Shown here: piece by piece, positions 18,910 through 29,110 of the stretch
Numbering within the stretch: position 1 is the stretch's first letter
Layout: each line of letters opens with the position of its first letter
NCBI RefSeq assembly: GCF_001039355.2
Contig: NW_019773691.1
Coordinates: forward strand, 1-29,969
Reading direction: 5' to 3'
Length of the DNA: 29,969 bases
Origin: Lingula anatina
Taxonomy: Eukaryota; Brachiopoda; Lingulata; Lingulida; Lingulidae
Translations under genes and position numbers: made by a program
Notes under the pieces: generated by a model
Seen by the model: only the letters and a program-made list of their open reading frames with translations
The model's database searches: none
What the model was told of the DNA's origin: nothing

Positions 18910-20560
18910 GCTGAATCTGTTCACGAATGTTCACGGTCAAATACAAGTACAGGTAGATTTGACCGTGGTACACTTTTAAAAATACATCACTTTGTTCCAC
19001 AAATACTGCGCAGGCTACTTCCATCATGCTGTTTCATATATTTTTGATACATTACTTCCACAGAACTCAGCACGAGGGAAAGAGGATGGATGTTGATACC
19101 CAGTATTTTTGATCGATCAATAGCCATACCTGTAATCCTGTTTTTGACATTATAATGGAATGGATAAATCCTAGTTTCGTTCGGATCCAAGTGTCAAATA
19201 AATTAATTAATAAGCACCGGGAAACCCATGTCACAACATGTTATGGACCAAATAATACGATACGTATTAGCAATAATAAATCTAATTGGTAGGAATAGTT
19301 ATGGACTATACAAAACAGGCCCTTAATAAATAACTGGTCTCTGTCGGGATAATATGATAACATCCTTGCTCAACGGAGTTTTATCTGGCTGTCATGAAAA
19401 AGTAAACAAGGTTTTATTTTCATACCATTCGTTCTAAATGTTCTTTGCCTAAATCAATATATATCAATATTTCCAATTATTATATGGAGTTTAAGTTTTT
19501 CTTGCATTTTTTTACAGGAGGCGTATCTATCTGTACGTGGATTTACAGGTGCGTATGGTTGCCATGTATTTTAATGGTATTTGTATTCGCAAACTCAAAG
19601 AGACTAAATTAACCATAAGATTATTCAAATCAAAAGGGGTTTTATTTCTTTTTAAATTATCGTGGTTTTCGTAATGGAGACGTTTGCATTTTTGATAAAC
19701 TTTGATCATAAAATTGATGTACACGTTGATGGGGCACACTTGTTTAAAGATCATAAGTGTGACAAGTACGGTGTGAAACTCACTTTTGTCAAAACCCACT
19801 ACTTATAAATACGTATACGTTTATTTCAGATAAGTGTTACAACCACATGGACAATAATCATACAATAACATATCATAAGCAGTCAGGAATTTCTTATAAT
19901 TTCACTCAATATGAGTAATTTTTCTTAATATATAGCGTCAGTAACAGTAACAATTAAATATCAAGTTAATAAATACTACAGTGACACAAACACTGGACAT
20001 AATTTAATCACTTAATTCAAAGCAGCACAATACACAGCTGTATAGCAATGGGAATCTTCTGAGATCCTTTAAAAGGGGCCCCCTGGCACTGTGACATCAT
20101 ACAAGACAAAAAAAAGTGACGGAATATGTGTAAGGTGGATAATACTATCAACTTTTATTTGTTGCTGCATTTATTTTTGCGCCCATTTTCCCTCAAAACC
20201 CCACTTTTTTACACTATGATCCCATTCCCACAGACACCATCAGTCTATGCAGATTGAGCCAACTTGGGTGACTCTTGCTGAGTACAACATGCTTAAGTAA
20301 ACAAATGGCCTCCTCTTGTTTCTAACTTTCTCCTGTTACTAATAGCCCTTCTTTTTTCCACTCAATGCAAGGAGGCAAGTAATTCATTAAAGCTGATTGC
20401 ACTCAGCGAGAGTCCCTGCAGAGTTTGATAAATCTACCTAGACTGTGGGTGTCTAGGGGAATGGGGCCCCAAGTCACAAGATTTTGGGCCCCCTTGGATG
20501 ATTTCCATTAAAAATTAGAATCACAGAGCAGCTGCATGTATTCAATATAAGCTCATTACA
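18910..20560. other. Intergenic DNA; no gene seen
   Basis: AT-rich. It contains dispersed repeat copy 2 and G/C-run patches around 20075 and 20455-20495. No protein domain or supported exon on either strand. Confidence 0.55.
19630..19771. repeat. Dispersed repeat, copy 2
   Basis: Second copy of the repeat at 18348-18505. The copies are roughly 80-85% alike by eye, with small indels. No coding capacity is seen. Possibly a non-autonomous mobile element. Confidence 0.85.
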
Positions 20561-20571
20561 TGCGTTATAGA

Positions 20572-21421
20572 TTTATTATATCATTAGTGCCCTTATTATC
20601 TTCTCACATAGATTAAATAGAAAAAACTTAAAAGACATTCATATTGCAAAATCAGTTCAGATCACTTCATCTTGCCCATGATAAAAGAACAATTTCTTCA
20701 GTTCATTTTGAATGAATAAATTAAAAATCTCATTTTTCCTTAATTCTTTATGCATTGGCTCAAAGGCTTTCGGATTACAGAGATTTTTCGAAATTTTGCT
20801 GGCTATTGCCAGTCTTCTACGCTAATACCCCCCCTGCTCTCACACAAAAATCTATTGCCCCAAAAAATGTTGAGAGATTAATCAAAAAGACAATTTTTGG
20901 CACTGGGAGTTCTTGTTACTAGATGCAGTTTTCTCATGCCAGACAAAAAAGTTGAAACAATAGAGCATTTTATATATAAATTAGCCAAGAATGAAAAATA
21001 CCTTACTGACCGTTGCCCCTCCCCAAAATAAATAAATAAATAAATTAATAAATTAATAAATTAATTAATGTAAACTTCAGGCAAGAAGTGTGTCAAAAGA
21101 TGAAGACCGTTAATACTGATCAACTTCAATTCAGGATAATTCTGCGATAGTCCAATGAAGTTGAGTGTCACTGATCAAAATCATGAGCCATTTTTTGCCT
21201 TTCATGGAGTTTGTTCCATGTGCAGTTTCATTTCCATGGTCTATTGCCGATTTATCTTGGTTTAAAGCAGACCAAATATCCCAGTCTTAAGATTCAGACC
21301 AAACTTCATCCGAAATTCTTTGTGAAATTACCCCTGGAATACTTAACAGTTAAATAGCTATTATAATAAATCACAACTCGTCTTCTGACACAAAATCCTG
21401 TGCAAGGAGAGGTGCGTATTG
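20572..21421 (-). other. Probable 3' UTR of the acid phosphatase gene
   Basis: Sequence downstream (on the minus strand) of the ACP stop codon. The nearest AATAAA on the minus strand is at plus positions 20572-20577, about 845 nt from the stop. The downstream element is not strong, so the 3' end is tentative. It includes an AATAAATTAATT simple repeat near 21026-21069. Confidence 0.4.
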
Positions 21422-21564
21422 TCAGCTTGTTATTCCTGTCGTGCTCCATTCCTGATAACGCATTTGGCGTTTTCCTTTACAGCTTCGACTGAGGCACAGA
21501 GCACTGAGACCAATCACAAGGAGCAAAATGGCGGCCCCCACAATGCTAATCACAATGATCATGG
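21422..21564 (-). CDS. ACP2: ACP exon 11: transmembrane helix and tail, stop
   Basis: Encodes (P)[25 protein letters not shown], then a basic stop-transfer (R.CKGKR) and a short tail with RYQEW..TGITS and TGA. This is a type I membrane anchor. In mammalian ACP2 the tail carries a tyrosine-based endocytic signal; the tyrosine here is in YQEW, whose +3 residue is Trp. Acceptor TATCTTTTCAG. Confidence 0.88.
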
Positions 21565-22992
21565 CTGAAAAGATAAAAATAGAAAGAATGCTGAGGTTGG
21601 TCATTAACTGTCACAGGGCAGTTATTAGAAGTAAGTCATTATATTACAAATGGAACAAAAACATTGAATCCAAGTGCAGGTGCAAATCGAGTAAAACGAT
21701 TCGTGAATAGAAGAAAACGTGTTTTTTTTCCCTTCTGAGGAAAAATCATTTTGGCGGTTAAAACCTATATCGGGAACCTTTAACTAGGTCAACGTGAAGC
21801 TGGATACATACGCATGCTGAGTCCACTTGTCGTACTGGACGGCATCTCGCACTCTTCTGCCCACGCCTGCGAGTTCACTGGAATCACGTCTTTAGTCAGG
21901 CTGATAAATTTATCAAAAGGACACTGGATACTGCAGTCTGGAAATCAGAAATTTACAAAAAATCATTTCATCATTATTATTATTTTTTTTTTTATTATTA
22001 AAAAAATCTCTTGATGACATAACTGTACAAAAAGTCAGGTACTATACTTTCCATATGTATATTTTTTGTACCCTATATCTATATTCTTTGTTATTTATAT
22101 TTTAGCTGAGCAGACAAGTACTTTTAAATGCTACTTCAAACTGATGAAGGACCTGTATTAGCAATTCAATGTGAAGTTCTTATACTGTATGCTTTATATG
22201 TCCCTACTTGGTATGGTCAAGTGATGAATAAGTGTAAAATCATTGACGGCTCCGGGATCTCTGGAGAGGTTCCTGTAGAGAACTTCTACCCAGTGCGAGT
22301 TGTCTTTTTCATGTAATTCTAGGGCGACCATGGATGCATAAGGAGGCTGGACGCCATTGAACACATCCAGAGCATTCAACATGGCGGCCACAGTGGTGTC
22401 GTGCTGGTAATAAAGAAACCCAAGTGATTTCAATGGTTTTGTTCAAAGTGCAATGATAATATGTGCAGTTTGCAAATAAAAAAGTGTTTTAATTGGTGGA
22501 TAAAGGACTTCGCTAAAGGAAGGGCAAGGAAGAAAAATATGGAAATTTAATGGAATATTCACACTTTGCTACATAGAAGTCTAACAAGATTTGTGTCTTT
22601 AAACTTACAGCTGAATACATGTGCATCTTGGGTTCAGACTTGTTGTTTGGCCCAAGCTTGATTTTATTCTTCATGTTGTTGATCATCTCTCCCACCAACA
22701 AACCTGCAATGAAATCAGTCAGATAATAGTATATGATGCCAATCACAACAAATCTCTCTCTCTCTCTCTCAGTAGGCCTGGTCAGAGTTGGTCCTCAAGT
22801 TGATCCACAGACTAACCAAGTAGCAGTTCAATTATGGTGCAACTCATTTAAAAGCATGCTGTGATTTAATTGCTCTGCCCCAGCAGGGATGACCGTGTAG
22901 GAGGCAGGGAATCCAACGTCCAATACGCACCATATTTGATCAGTTAGTCCCTGGATCAACTTGGTTCTGAAGAGCCTCCCCCCCCTCCCTCC

Positions 22993-23036
<44 letters not shown>

Positions 23037-25646
23037 TTAACTTCAAAGACAGCTTTGTTTAGCCAATTATCTCAGGTACAGGTAATAGATTTTTCTATCC
23101 AAGATATGGGACTCGACTAGAAATCTTCAAATATATAGCCCCTCAAATTCAACCTTCCATTTAACACTTAACCTACCCCCTCGAAGTCTTCTCATTTCTT
23201 TTGTCCGAAACAGCAGTTGCCAAGAGAAGTTTGTGGTATTCCTGATCATGTCCCATACATTCTGCCCTGTGGGCTGCCATGTGGAATTGACCCATGAAGG
23301 GAGGGTCTTATTGTGTACCCACTGAAGATAAAACACAGTGAAAAACTAGATAATATTTGTTAGTCAATGTCAAAGTTATATATCAGTATTAATGGACTTT
23401 CAATATTGCAGCCTTTTCTTTTGCTAAAAACCATGTGAGAGAGAGCGTTCCAGAGTTTGTTTTTTCAAATGTTCGCAAGCATGGTGTACCAGGGGCTAAA
23501 CAAATCTATTGTAATGTTTTGATCATTATACCTGGGAAAATTATCAAATTTTTAGATACATAACTTTGGAATCATTAACTATACATTAAATGCTCATGAA
23601 GAACTTTGGCGCTTTTACTGTACGACATTAACTAAAAGGTAGTCTGGTTTTTCAATTGTGTTGCCATCATTCATTTGGAATGTTCTAATTTAAAAAAAAA
23701 TTATTAAAACAAAAACAGTATCTGTAAAATTCATAATTTTCATAGTTAATGAATTGAGCCATTATGGTACCTCACAAAACAGTGGATCCTGGACGTCCCA
23801 GAAGATACTGATATTCTCATGAGGATATCCAGTTTTGTTGCTTATGAACTGGTAGAAGGCCTGAAATAATAAATATATCCAAAGTTAAATTAGTAACAAT
23901 TCTGGTGTTGAGAATCAGTCACTTTGGGTAGCAATGAGCATTAAAAAATAATGATGTTGACAAAAAAGTTTGGAAACATCATTATTTTTTAACTATCATT
24001 ATGAAATAACCACGAGCTATGGTAAATATTTTAACCAAATATTAATGGATAATGCACCCACCGTTTGTTACCTTATTATATACATTGGAGTTTTTCCCAA
24101 TATATCAATAACATGTTTTTTTAATTATTGAAAAAAAATTCCACGTTTCGATTTTTTTTTTGTTGGTCAAGTGTAGTACAACAATTTAACTAATGCAGAA
24201 CCTCTGACTAGGAACAGTGTTATGGGAATTAAAACCAACAGCCAAGAACAGATCAATGGACTTATTAATTAATGACTGTGAATACTATGTTTACTAATGT
24301 TTCAAAAGGGGATCAAATCCTTTTTTTCAGACTTAGAATGTATTCTGAAAAAAAAAGGTATATTTTGGAAATTTTTCAAAATTCTAACCATAATGAGGAT
24401 TTGGATTCTGAGCCCTTTTAGGAGATTATATTAGATGCTATACAATAATTAACGATACTTGATGGTATAAGATGATAAAGAATTTCAGCAAGATCAATAG
24501 TTCTACAAATCAAATTATTGTAGCATATACTACGGTGCTGTCATTCTGTGTCAATTCTTTGCTTATTTCAATAAATTCTTTAAAAAAAGATAGTACACTG
24601 CCAATTTGACAATTTTGAAATTATAGTGGTGAGGTAAAGAACAAGGAGCATATTTACTGATGAGGCTTCTGAGACATGGGAAGACATGTGAAAGAATCTC
24701 ACAAATGTATCATTTTCAAGATATATATTACTATATTAATCATTCCTCACAAAGCAGTCTGCCCTTACTCATAAAGACAAGCTGTGCAAGAATTTTCAAA
24801 AATTTCCTTTTCCAAAATAAATAATCAAACACCTAAGCTGTGCCCACTCTTACAATTCAGTGCAGGACGTAACCCAAGTTGCAACACAAAAAAAAAAAAA
24901 AAAAAAAAAACAGCTCTGTTACCTTTTATTTAACTGTATTAAGCTCAGTTACTTCAGTCTAAAAAAGCTAAAGAACAATAACTAATACAGAAGCTTCAGG
25001 TAAACTAATTACATCTCTTTTAATACCCCCTTACTTTTAGACTGCATTCCCACAGATTTTAGATCAATCTATCCCCGTGGGGAGTCTCACTAGATTACTG
25101 TCAACTTAGCTGGCTTAAATGTCTGTCCTGCCTACTACAAGCTGTAAGAGAGTAATTAACTTCCGTGCGCGCTCTTCTGACAGCAATTTAGCGTGAACCC
25201 CCAGGGAGTTAGATCCAGATGGATCGATCTAAATCTGTGGGAATGCAGTCTTACATTATATTCAGAATAGATGGATAAACTGTATATAAGTTCAGTTACT
25301 TCTGTCAAAAAAGATAAATAAACAACAACAACTAATGCATAAGCTTCAGGCTAACTAATTACATGTCTTTTAATACCCCTTACTTTGTTCTGTACTTCTT
25401 CATCCTTCACAAGTTTTGACTGCATCAATTCATTGAAAACTTTGTTGTATTTTGGGCATGGCTCGTCAGTCCGTAGCAACTGAAATAAAAGATGTTTTGA
25501 CAACTGATTAACATTCAGCTGAAACTGTGAAAACATATCACTGATGATACTTGAAACAAACAAACAAACAAACAAACAAACAAACAAACAAACAAACAAA
25601 CATAAAAATAAATAATGAGAATATTAAAGCATTTAAGTTCTTGAAA

Positions 25647-25703
<57 letters not shown>

Positions 25704-28700
25704 AGGGGCAGGTGAAGGGAAAGAAAAAGAGGGGTAATGAGAGAAGAAGTGCACTCAGAAATTGGGAGAAAAGGAGTGGAGGGTAAGGGAAAGAAGGGAC
25801 GGAAGGAGAGAAGGAAAAGAGAAGAGAGAGAGATAGACTTTCTACATACAGGGTCCTCATCCACTGGTCTAGTATGTACAGGTATAGGCTGCCAGATGAT
25901 GGACTTATTCCACTGTTGCTCTTTTCCTGGTGGATACAGGCAGGCCAGGTTACACTGGGCGCTCATCAGCGTACGGTCCACGTCTGTGCTGCGAACTGTG
26001 ATCTGCGGACATGTGGAAAAGTGGATTATAGACTGTTGAAATAATAGCATATATTTCAGAAAAGATTTCATCAGCTGTGTTATGTTATATTAAGCTGCTG
26101 ACTGACGGCAAATTATTTCATTCTTGAAATCATACCATATATTTTAGAGAAGATTTTCATCAGCTGTTCTATGTTATAGGAATGAAGTAATTATTCACCT
26201 GGATAGCTTCATTTCCTGATGAAGACATTCTGCTAGACCCCGAAATATTTGAGGTAAAACTATTTCAATATTTAGCTTTTGACTGAAGAAAGGTTACTTC
26301 ATTCTTGAAATCATACCATATATTTCAGAGAAGATTTTATCAGCCCTTTATGTTATAAAAATAAAGTACTTTTTTCATCAATCAACAGCTAAATATAAAA
26401 ATGTCTAACTCCATTATTTCAATGTCTATTAGAGCATCTTCATTACTACTGAATAGAGGCTATTCTCCTGGATAGCCTCATTCCCTGATGAAGATGCTCT
26501 GATAGATGTTGAAATCTGATGAGCTGTTCAGACAGTCAAATTGTATTGTATTTGTTTTCCCATTTGGAAAGGTCTATAAATATGGGAAATTTCACAAACT
26601 CTCACCTCTGTTCTGATGTATGAGCTGTTCAGAAAGCCGTTGTATCTCTTACGCAGGAATTGTCCAAGTTCACATTGCTCTTGCATCCCGAGCTGAAATC
26701 ATTGAAAATATAGTCCAATTAGTCATATCATACAGAATTATTTGTAATGGAGATAAAGACTGGTGAATTTGACTCCTGATGGTAAAAATCAGAAATTCAG
26801 ATTTGATTAATGGAATTATAGATTGCACTTTTCTGACCAGTTTTCGATGGGGTATACTTGGTGATTCAGGGAAAAAAAGGCGGAAATTTGAGGAAAAATA
26901 ATTTTTGTTATAAATATTGCAAGAGGTTGAACTTGCAAGATGTAAGTATGCTAAGTCCATTGTTAACCTTGATATTTTGCCTTTTTTACACACAATACAG
27001 TACACTAATTTAATATGTGAACTGACTAACTACAGTACATACCTTGGCTTTCTTTGTCCAAAATATGCCGACGAAATATTACACATTACAATAATGCAAA
27101 TATTCTATCAATAATATTATAATCACAAATTATCTATCCAAATATTCTATCAATATCATAATCACACATTATCTAAGTAAGGCTAAAGCTATAGATTTAT
27201 ATTACAAAAGGCCACCATATTATTTGAAATGACTCTGAAGTATGTCCCTAAGCATCAAATAGACAAAGAATGCAAGAAATAGTAAATGGGTGCATTTACA
27301 ATGAAAGCCATCCTATTAACTGAATGGCACCCCTCCTCAATCAACTGGGTACTAATTAACTTTCGTGTGCATTTGGACTCACTCAAAACAAAAAGCAAAA
27401 GCGTCCAGAAGCCAAGAGATATAAAAGTTAAAGGGATTATAACTATTCTTATGAGATCTATATTTCACAATAAAAACATTGTGAATAACTCATAGAAATA
27501 TAATATATTCTGTTTTACCACAAAAACAGCAGTTATAGCTATTATTCTGATATCTGAGCTTGTCTTTAGACCACGTGACCTCCATTGATGGCTATACTCT
27601 GTTATTATCTCATAAGAGATTTTAACAAAAAACCAAACTTTTTAGAAAAAAACCAGGGACTAACTTTGAATGTAAAAATGGATTCATTAACCATTGGTAA
27701 GTATGGGAAAATTGTTGTTCACTCCAGGAAAATTAATTTTTTGGCCGAAATAAAGAGTTATTATCCCTTTAATCACCTCTAGCTGCTTGAGGATTTGTCA
27801 CATACAGTTTATCTGACTGCATTCAGCAAGAAACCCCTTCGAAGTTGGATCGATCTACTGGGTATGATAGTTTTATTGGGAACAGACTTAAAGACTCTGT
27901 TCAAAACTAAGTCGAGCTGGGGCCTAGCTGAACCACAGCTCAAATATGGCACACGCTTGAAATCAAATGTGCTTAATCCCCTAATATACTCCTTGCTTCC
28001 AACGCACGCCATCCCCACAGGGAGTATGTGGCATACTTTTGTGTGGGTAATGCCATATTTAAGCCAAGGCTTAGATAGGCCCTGCTCAAATTGGTTGTGA
28101 ACACAGCTTAATAATTCATTATTTATAAAGAACTTTTTCTCAATAATTATTTTATTATTCTTATCATTTATTAAGACCTTTGACAGCTGTCCCCATCCCT
28201 GTGGCCAGGAATCCTCCTGGTAAGGGTCAGTCGGAAAGGTTCCACCTGCGGGGCTTCGGTCTCCATGGCGATACAGCTTAAAAAGGAAGATTTTTGATGA
28301 GAAAATCAAAATTATAAAATGTTTACAAAATAAAAAATTCAGTTATTTAAAAAAAGCAAACAAAAAATAAATTAATTAATTAATTAAAAAAAATTGCTGA
28401 CATAAAATCAAAACAAGGCATACAGTTCCTAAAAAACAAAAATGATTTTTAAGAGTATTTGAATTTGGATAATACACCTGAAGCTACTGCATGCTTCATC
28501 ATGGCAGCCTGCACTTCCTGGTTTCAGATTAAAAGATAAATTTATTTATTAAAAAAAAAAATTATTTACAATATTCATATGAAAGCATTAACTGTAGATC
28601 TTAGAAATAAACCTTCAGACACACACTCCAAAATAAGCAGCACGCTGACTGTTTTCTTATATAAATGCTGAAACACACGGGTCTTGGGACATACATTAAT

Positions 28701-29110
28701 CAGAAATATCACAATCCCATATTTATGTTTTATTGACCAGTTAAAATCAATTGAAATAATCAGCCGTGGAATACAAAAGCATATGATTTATTTCACACAG
28801 AGTGCACACAGTTCAACTGATCAATAGTAGTAGTAAACCAGTGTACTACTTCTACAGTAATCTATGCAATCTTGTGTTATGTTATGTAAGGCCGAGTGAT
28901 CATGTGAGAGTCACAATAACAATAATTAACATATATCAGGTATCAATTAAACTGGCATCAAAATAACAATATTGCAATAACTAATCTTACCAAGTTCACC
29001 TGGCGCAAAGTTGAAGGAGGCTGCGAGTTTATATTCCGCACTTTCATCGAAAACACGATGAAAATACACAAAACATATCCCAACACCCCCTTCGTACACG
29101 GCGCAGCCAT
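21422..29110 (-). CDS. ACP2: Lysosomal-type histidine acid phosphatase, 11 exons, complete
   Basis: Coding exons in transcript order: 29110-28991, 28276-28178, 26692-26606, 26002-25850, 25479-25384, 23860-23771, 23321-23177, 22703-22609, 22403-22208, 21937-21812, 21564-21422. All introns are GT-AG and the frame closes to 449 residues. Visible features: N-terminal signal peptide, LYRHGDRSP (catalytic His nucleophile and Arg), [20 protein letters not shown] (His-Asp proton donor), conserved cysteines, several N-glycosylation sequons, a C-terminal transmembrane helix and a short cytosolic tail. The family (histidine phosphatase branch 2) hydrolyses phosphomonoesters at acidic pH in lysosomes. 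Length and exon number resemble human ACP2 (423 residues, 11 exons). The membrane anchor favours ACP2 over secreted prostatic-type paralogues. Confidence 0.93.
21812..21937 (-). CDS. ACP2: ACP exon 10: cysteine pair before the membrane
   Basis: Encodes [20 protein letters not shown], then [17 protein letters not shown]. The C...CP.d.F..L...viP..W..EC segment is conserved in lysosomal acid phosphatase. It is followed by a Ser/Thr-rich juxtamembrane stretch. Acceptor TTTCCAG, donor ATG|C|GTATGT, phase 1 at both ends. Confidence 0.88.
22208..22403 (-). CDS. ACP2: ACP exon 9: HD catalytic motif
   Basis: Starts [20 protein letters not shown], then [10 protein letters not shown], ending [10 protein letters not shown](N). 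The HD pair is the catalytic proton donor and comes at the exon start, as in the family. Sequon NLS. Donor CCA|A|GTAGGG in phase 1, chosen because it joins to CSIQCP in exon 10 and aligns with the conserved LPGC...CPL segment. Confidence 0.9.
22609..22703 (-). CDS. ACP2: ACP exon 8
   Basis: Encodes (G)[15 protein letters not shown]...KMHMYSA, matching the 'GG.Ll..i...m.......klv.YSA' segment just before the HD motif. Starts in phase 1 (TTTCATTGCAG) and ends in phase 0 (GCT|GTAAGT). Confidence 0.9.
22783..22969. repeat. MITE-like inverted repeat in ACP intron 7
   Basis: The left arm (AAGTTGATCCACAGACTAAC region) and the right arm (GTTAGTCCCTGGATCAACTT region) are imperfect reverse complements over about 30 nt, with ATGGTGC also shared further in. 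CT microsatellites lie just outside both ends (22753-22770 and 22990-23013). Confidence 0.7.
22990..23036. repeat. (CT)n(CA)n compound microsatellite
   Basis: A CT run followed directly by a CA run in ACP intron 7, preceded by C-rich sequence. Confidence 0.95.
23177..23321 (-). CDS. ACP2: ACP exon 7
   Basis: Forty-eight codons plus one base, starting [20 protein letters not shown] and ending [11 protein letters not shown](G). It matches the 'H...LPpW.........l......f' segment. Sequons NKT, NST, NTT and NFS: this is the most glycosylation-rich exon. Acceptor TATCTTCAG; donor GGGG|GTAGGT, phase 1. Confidence 0.9.
23771..23860 (-). CDS. ACP2: ACP exon 6
   Basis: Thirty codons: [20 protein letters not shown], then [10 protein letters not shown]. 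It matches the 'T.....t.W.vyD.LfCe' segment. Two sequons (NKT, NIS). The Cys in LFCE is conserved in the family. Confidence 0.9.
23941..23992. repeat. Perfect 17-bp inverted repeat hairpin in ACP intron 5
   Basis: TTAAAAAATAATGATGT and its exact reverse complement, separated by 18 nt. Confidence 0.85.
24888..24910. repeat. Poly(A) run of about 23 nt
   Basis: A homopolymer in ACP intron 5, 22 bases before the duplicated segment at 24932. Confidence 0.95.
24932..25386. repeat. Duplicated 107-109-bp segment separated by a MITE-like element
   Basis: Copies at 24932-25038 and 25278-25386 in direct orientation. Both start AACTGTAT and share AGCTTCAGG, CTAATTACAT and TCTTTTAATACCCC. The right copy contains the minus-strand donor of ACP exon 5 (GTAAGG); the left copy keeps that donor sequence inside the intron. 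Confidence 0.85.
25039..25251. mobile_element. MITE-like element, 213 bp
   Basis: Terminal inverted repeats of about 32 bp. The left end starts AGACTGCATTCCCACAGATT and the right end is its reverse complement with few changes, including GATCNATC. No coding capacity. It sits exactly between the two copies of the duplicated segment at 24932-25386. Confidence 0.75.
25384..25479 (-). CDS. ACP2: ACP exon 5
   Basis: Thirty-two codons: [20 protein letters not shown], then [12 protein letters not shown]. The PCPKY segment matches the conserved PCP(R/K)Y of lysosomal and prostatic acid phosphatases. Acceptor TTTATTTCAG, donor AAA|GTAAGG. A near-copy of this donor region lies in the next intron (24932-25038). 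Confidence 0.9.
25553..25602. repeat. (CAAA)n microsatellite
   Basis: About 12 AAAC units in ACP intron 4. Confidence 0.95.
25651..25835. repeat. (GA)25 and long polypurine tract
   Basis: A 50-nt GA repeat (25651-25700) followed by about 130 nt of mostly G and A. On the transcribed minus strand this is a polypyrimidine tract beginning about 15 nt after the exon 4 donor. Confidence 0.9.
25850..26002 (-). CDS. ACP2: ACP exon 4: RSTDxDRT motif
   Basis: Fifty-one codons: [20 protein letters not shown], then LYPPG and a stretch to [15 protein letters not shown]. RSTDxDRTLMSA is the second signature of histidine acid phosphatases and its Arg helps bind phosphate. Donor CCT|GTATGT. A long polypyrimidine (minus strand) tract begins about 15 nt into the following intron. 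Confidence 0.93.
26036..26525. repeat. Degenerate tandem/dispersed repeats in ACP intron 3
   Basis: TTCATTCTTGAAATCATACC occurs at 26117 and again 181 nt later at 26298. Each copy is followed by similar AGAGAAGATTTT and CAGC text, with a third partial match at about 26036. CCTGGATAGC plus CCTGATGAAGA occurs near 26200 and again near 26467. Confidence 0.75.
26606..26692 (-). CDS. ACP2: ACP exon 3
   Basis: Twenty-nine codons: [20 protein letters not shown], then LNSSYIRTE. It matches the 'G..q...LG..lR.RY..fL...Y...ev' segment of the family and has one sequon (NSS). Acceptor GATTTCAG, donor GAG|GTGAGA, both phase 0. Confidence 0.9.
27572..27577 (-). promoter_or_regulatory. CACGTG E-box, CLEAR-like, in ACP intron 2
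   Basis: The minus strand reads GGTCACGTGGTC. GTCACGTG matches the first eight bases of the CLEAR motif (GTCACGTGAC) bound by TFEB-class factors at lysosomal genes. It is intronic, so function is uncertain. Confidence 0.35.
27897..28106. mobile_element. MITE-like inverted repeat, 210 bp, in ACP intron 2
   Basis: The ends read CTGTTCAAAACTAAG and, on the complement, CTGTGTTCACAACCAA. Both arms continue GAGC..GGGCCTA and AAATATGGCA. The arms are about 60 nt and imperfect. It is 70 bp from exon 2 and its weak donor. Confidence 0.65.
28178..28276 (-). CDS. ACP2: ACP exon 2: RHGDRSP catalytic motif
   Basis: Thirty-three codons: [20 protein letters not shown], then [10 protein letters not shown]. 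The RHG tripeptide carries the His that forms the phosphohistidine intermediate. The acceptor is CTTTTTAAG. The donor is AAG|GTCTTA, an unusually weak 5' splice site; the frame and the family boundary require it. Confidence 0.92.
28991..29110 (-). CDS. ACP2: ACP exon 1: start and signal peptide
   Basis: Forty codons starting [20 protein letters not shown], a short polar N-terminus followed by a hydrophobic core, as in a signal peptide, then polar sequence to QVNL. The donor is TTG|GTAAGA, phase 0. This start is chosen because it places the hydrophobic segment at the N-terminus and has a strong CCAAGATGGC context. An upstream in-frame ATG would add about 46 residues with no family precedent. 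Confidence 0.82.

Noticed and set aside
25515-26071. Minus-strand frames rich in Ser-Leu and Phe-Val-Cys-Leu repeats
   Set aside because: They are translations of the (GA)n and (CAAA)n microsatellites next to ACP exon 4. Only 25850-26002 is coding.
27809-28309. 166-codon minus-strand frame
   Set aside because: Only 28178-28276 is coding (ACP exon 2). The rest is intron read through past the GT donor, including a MITE-like palindrome.
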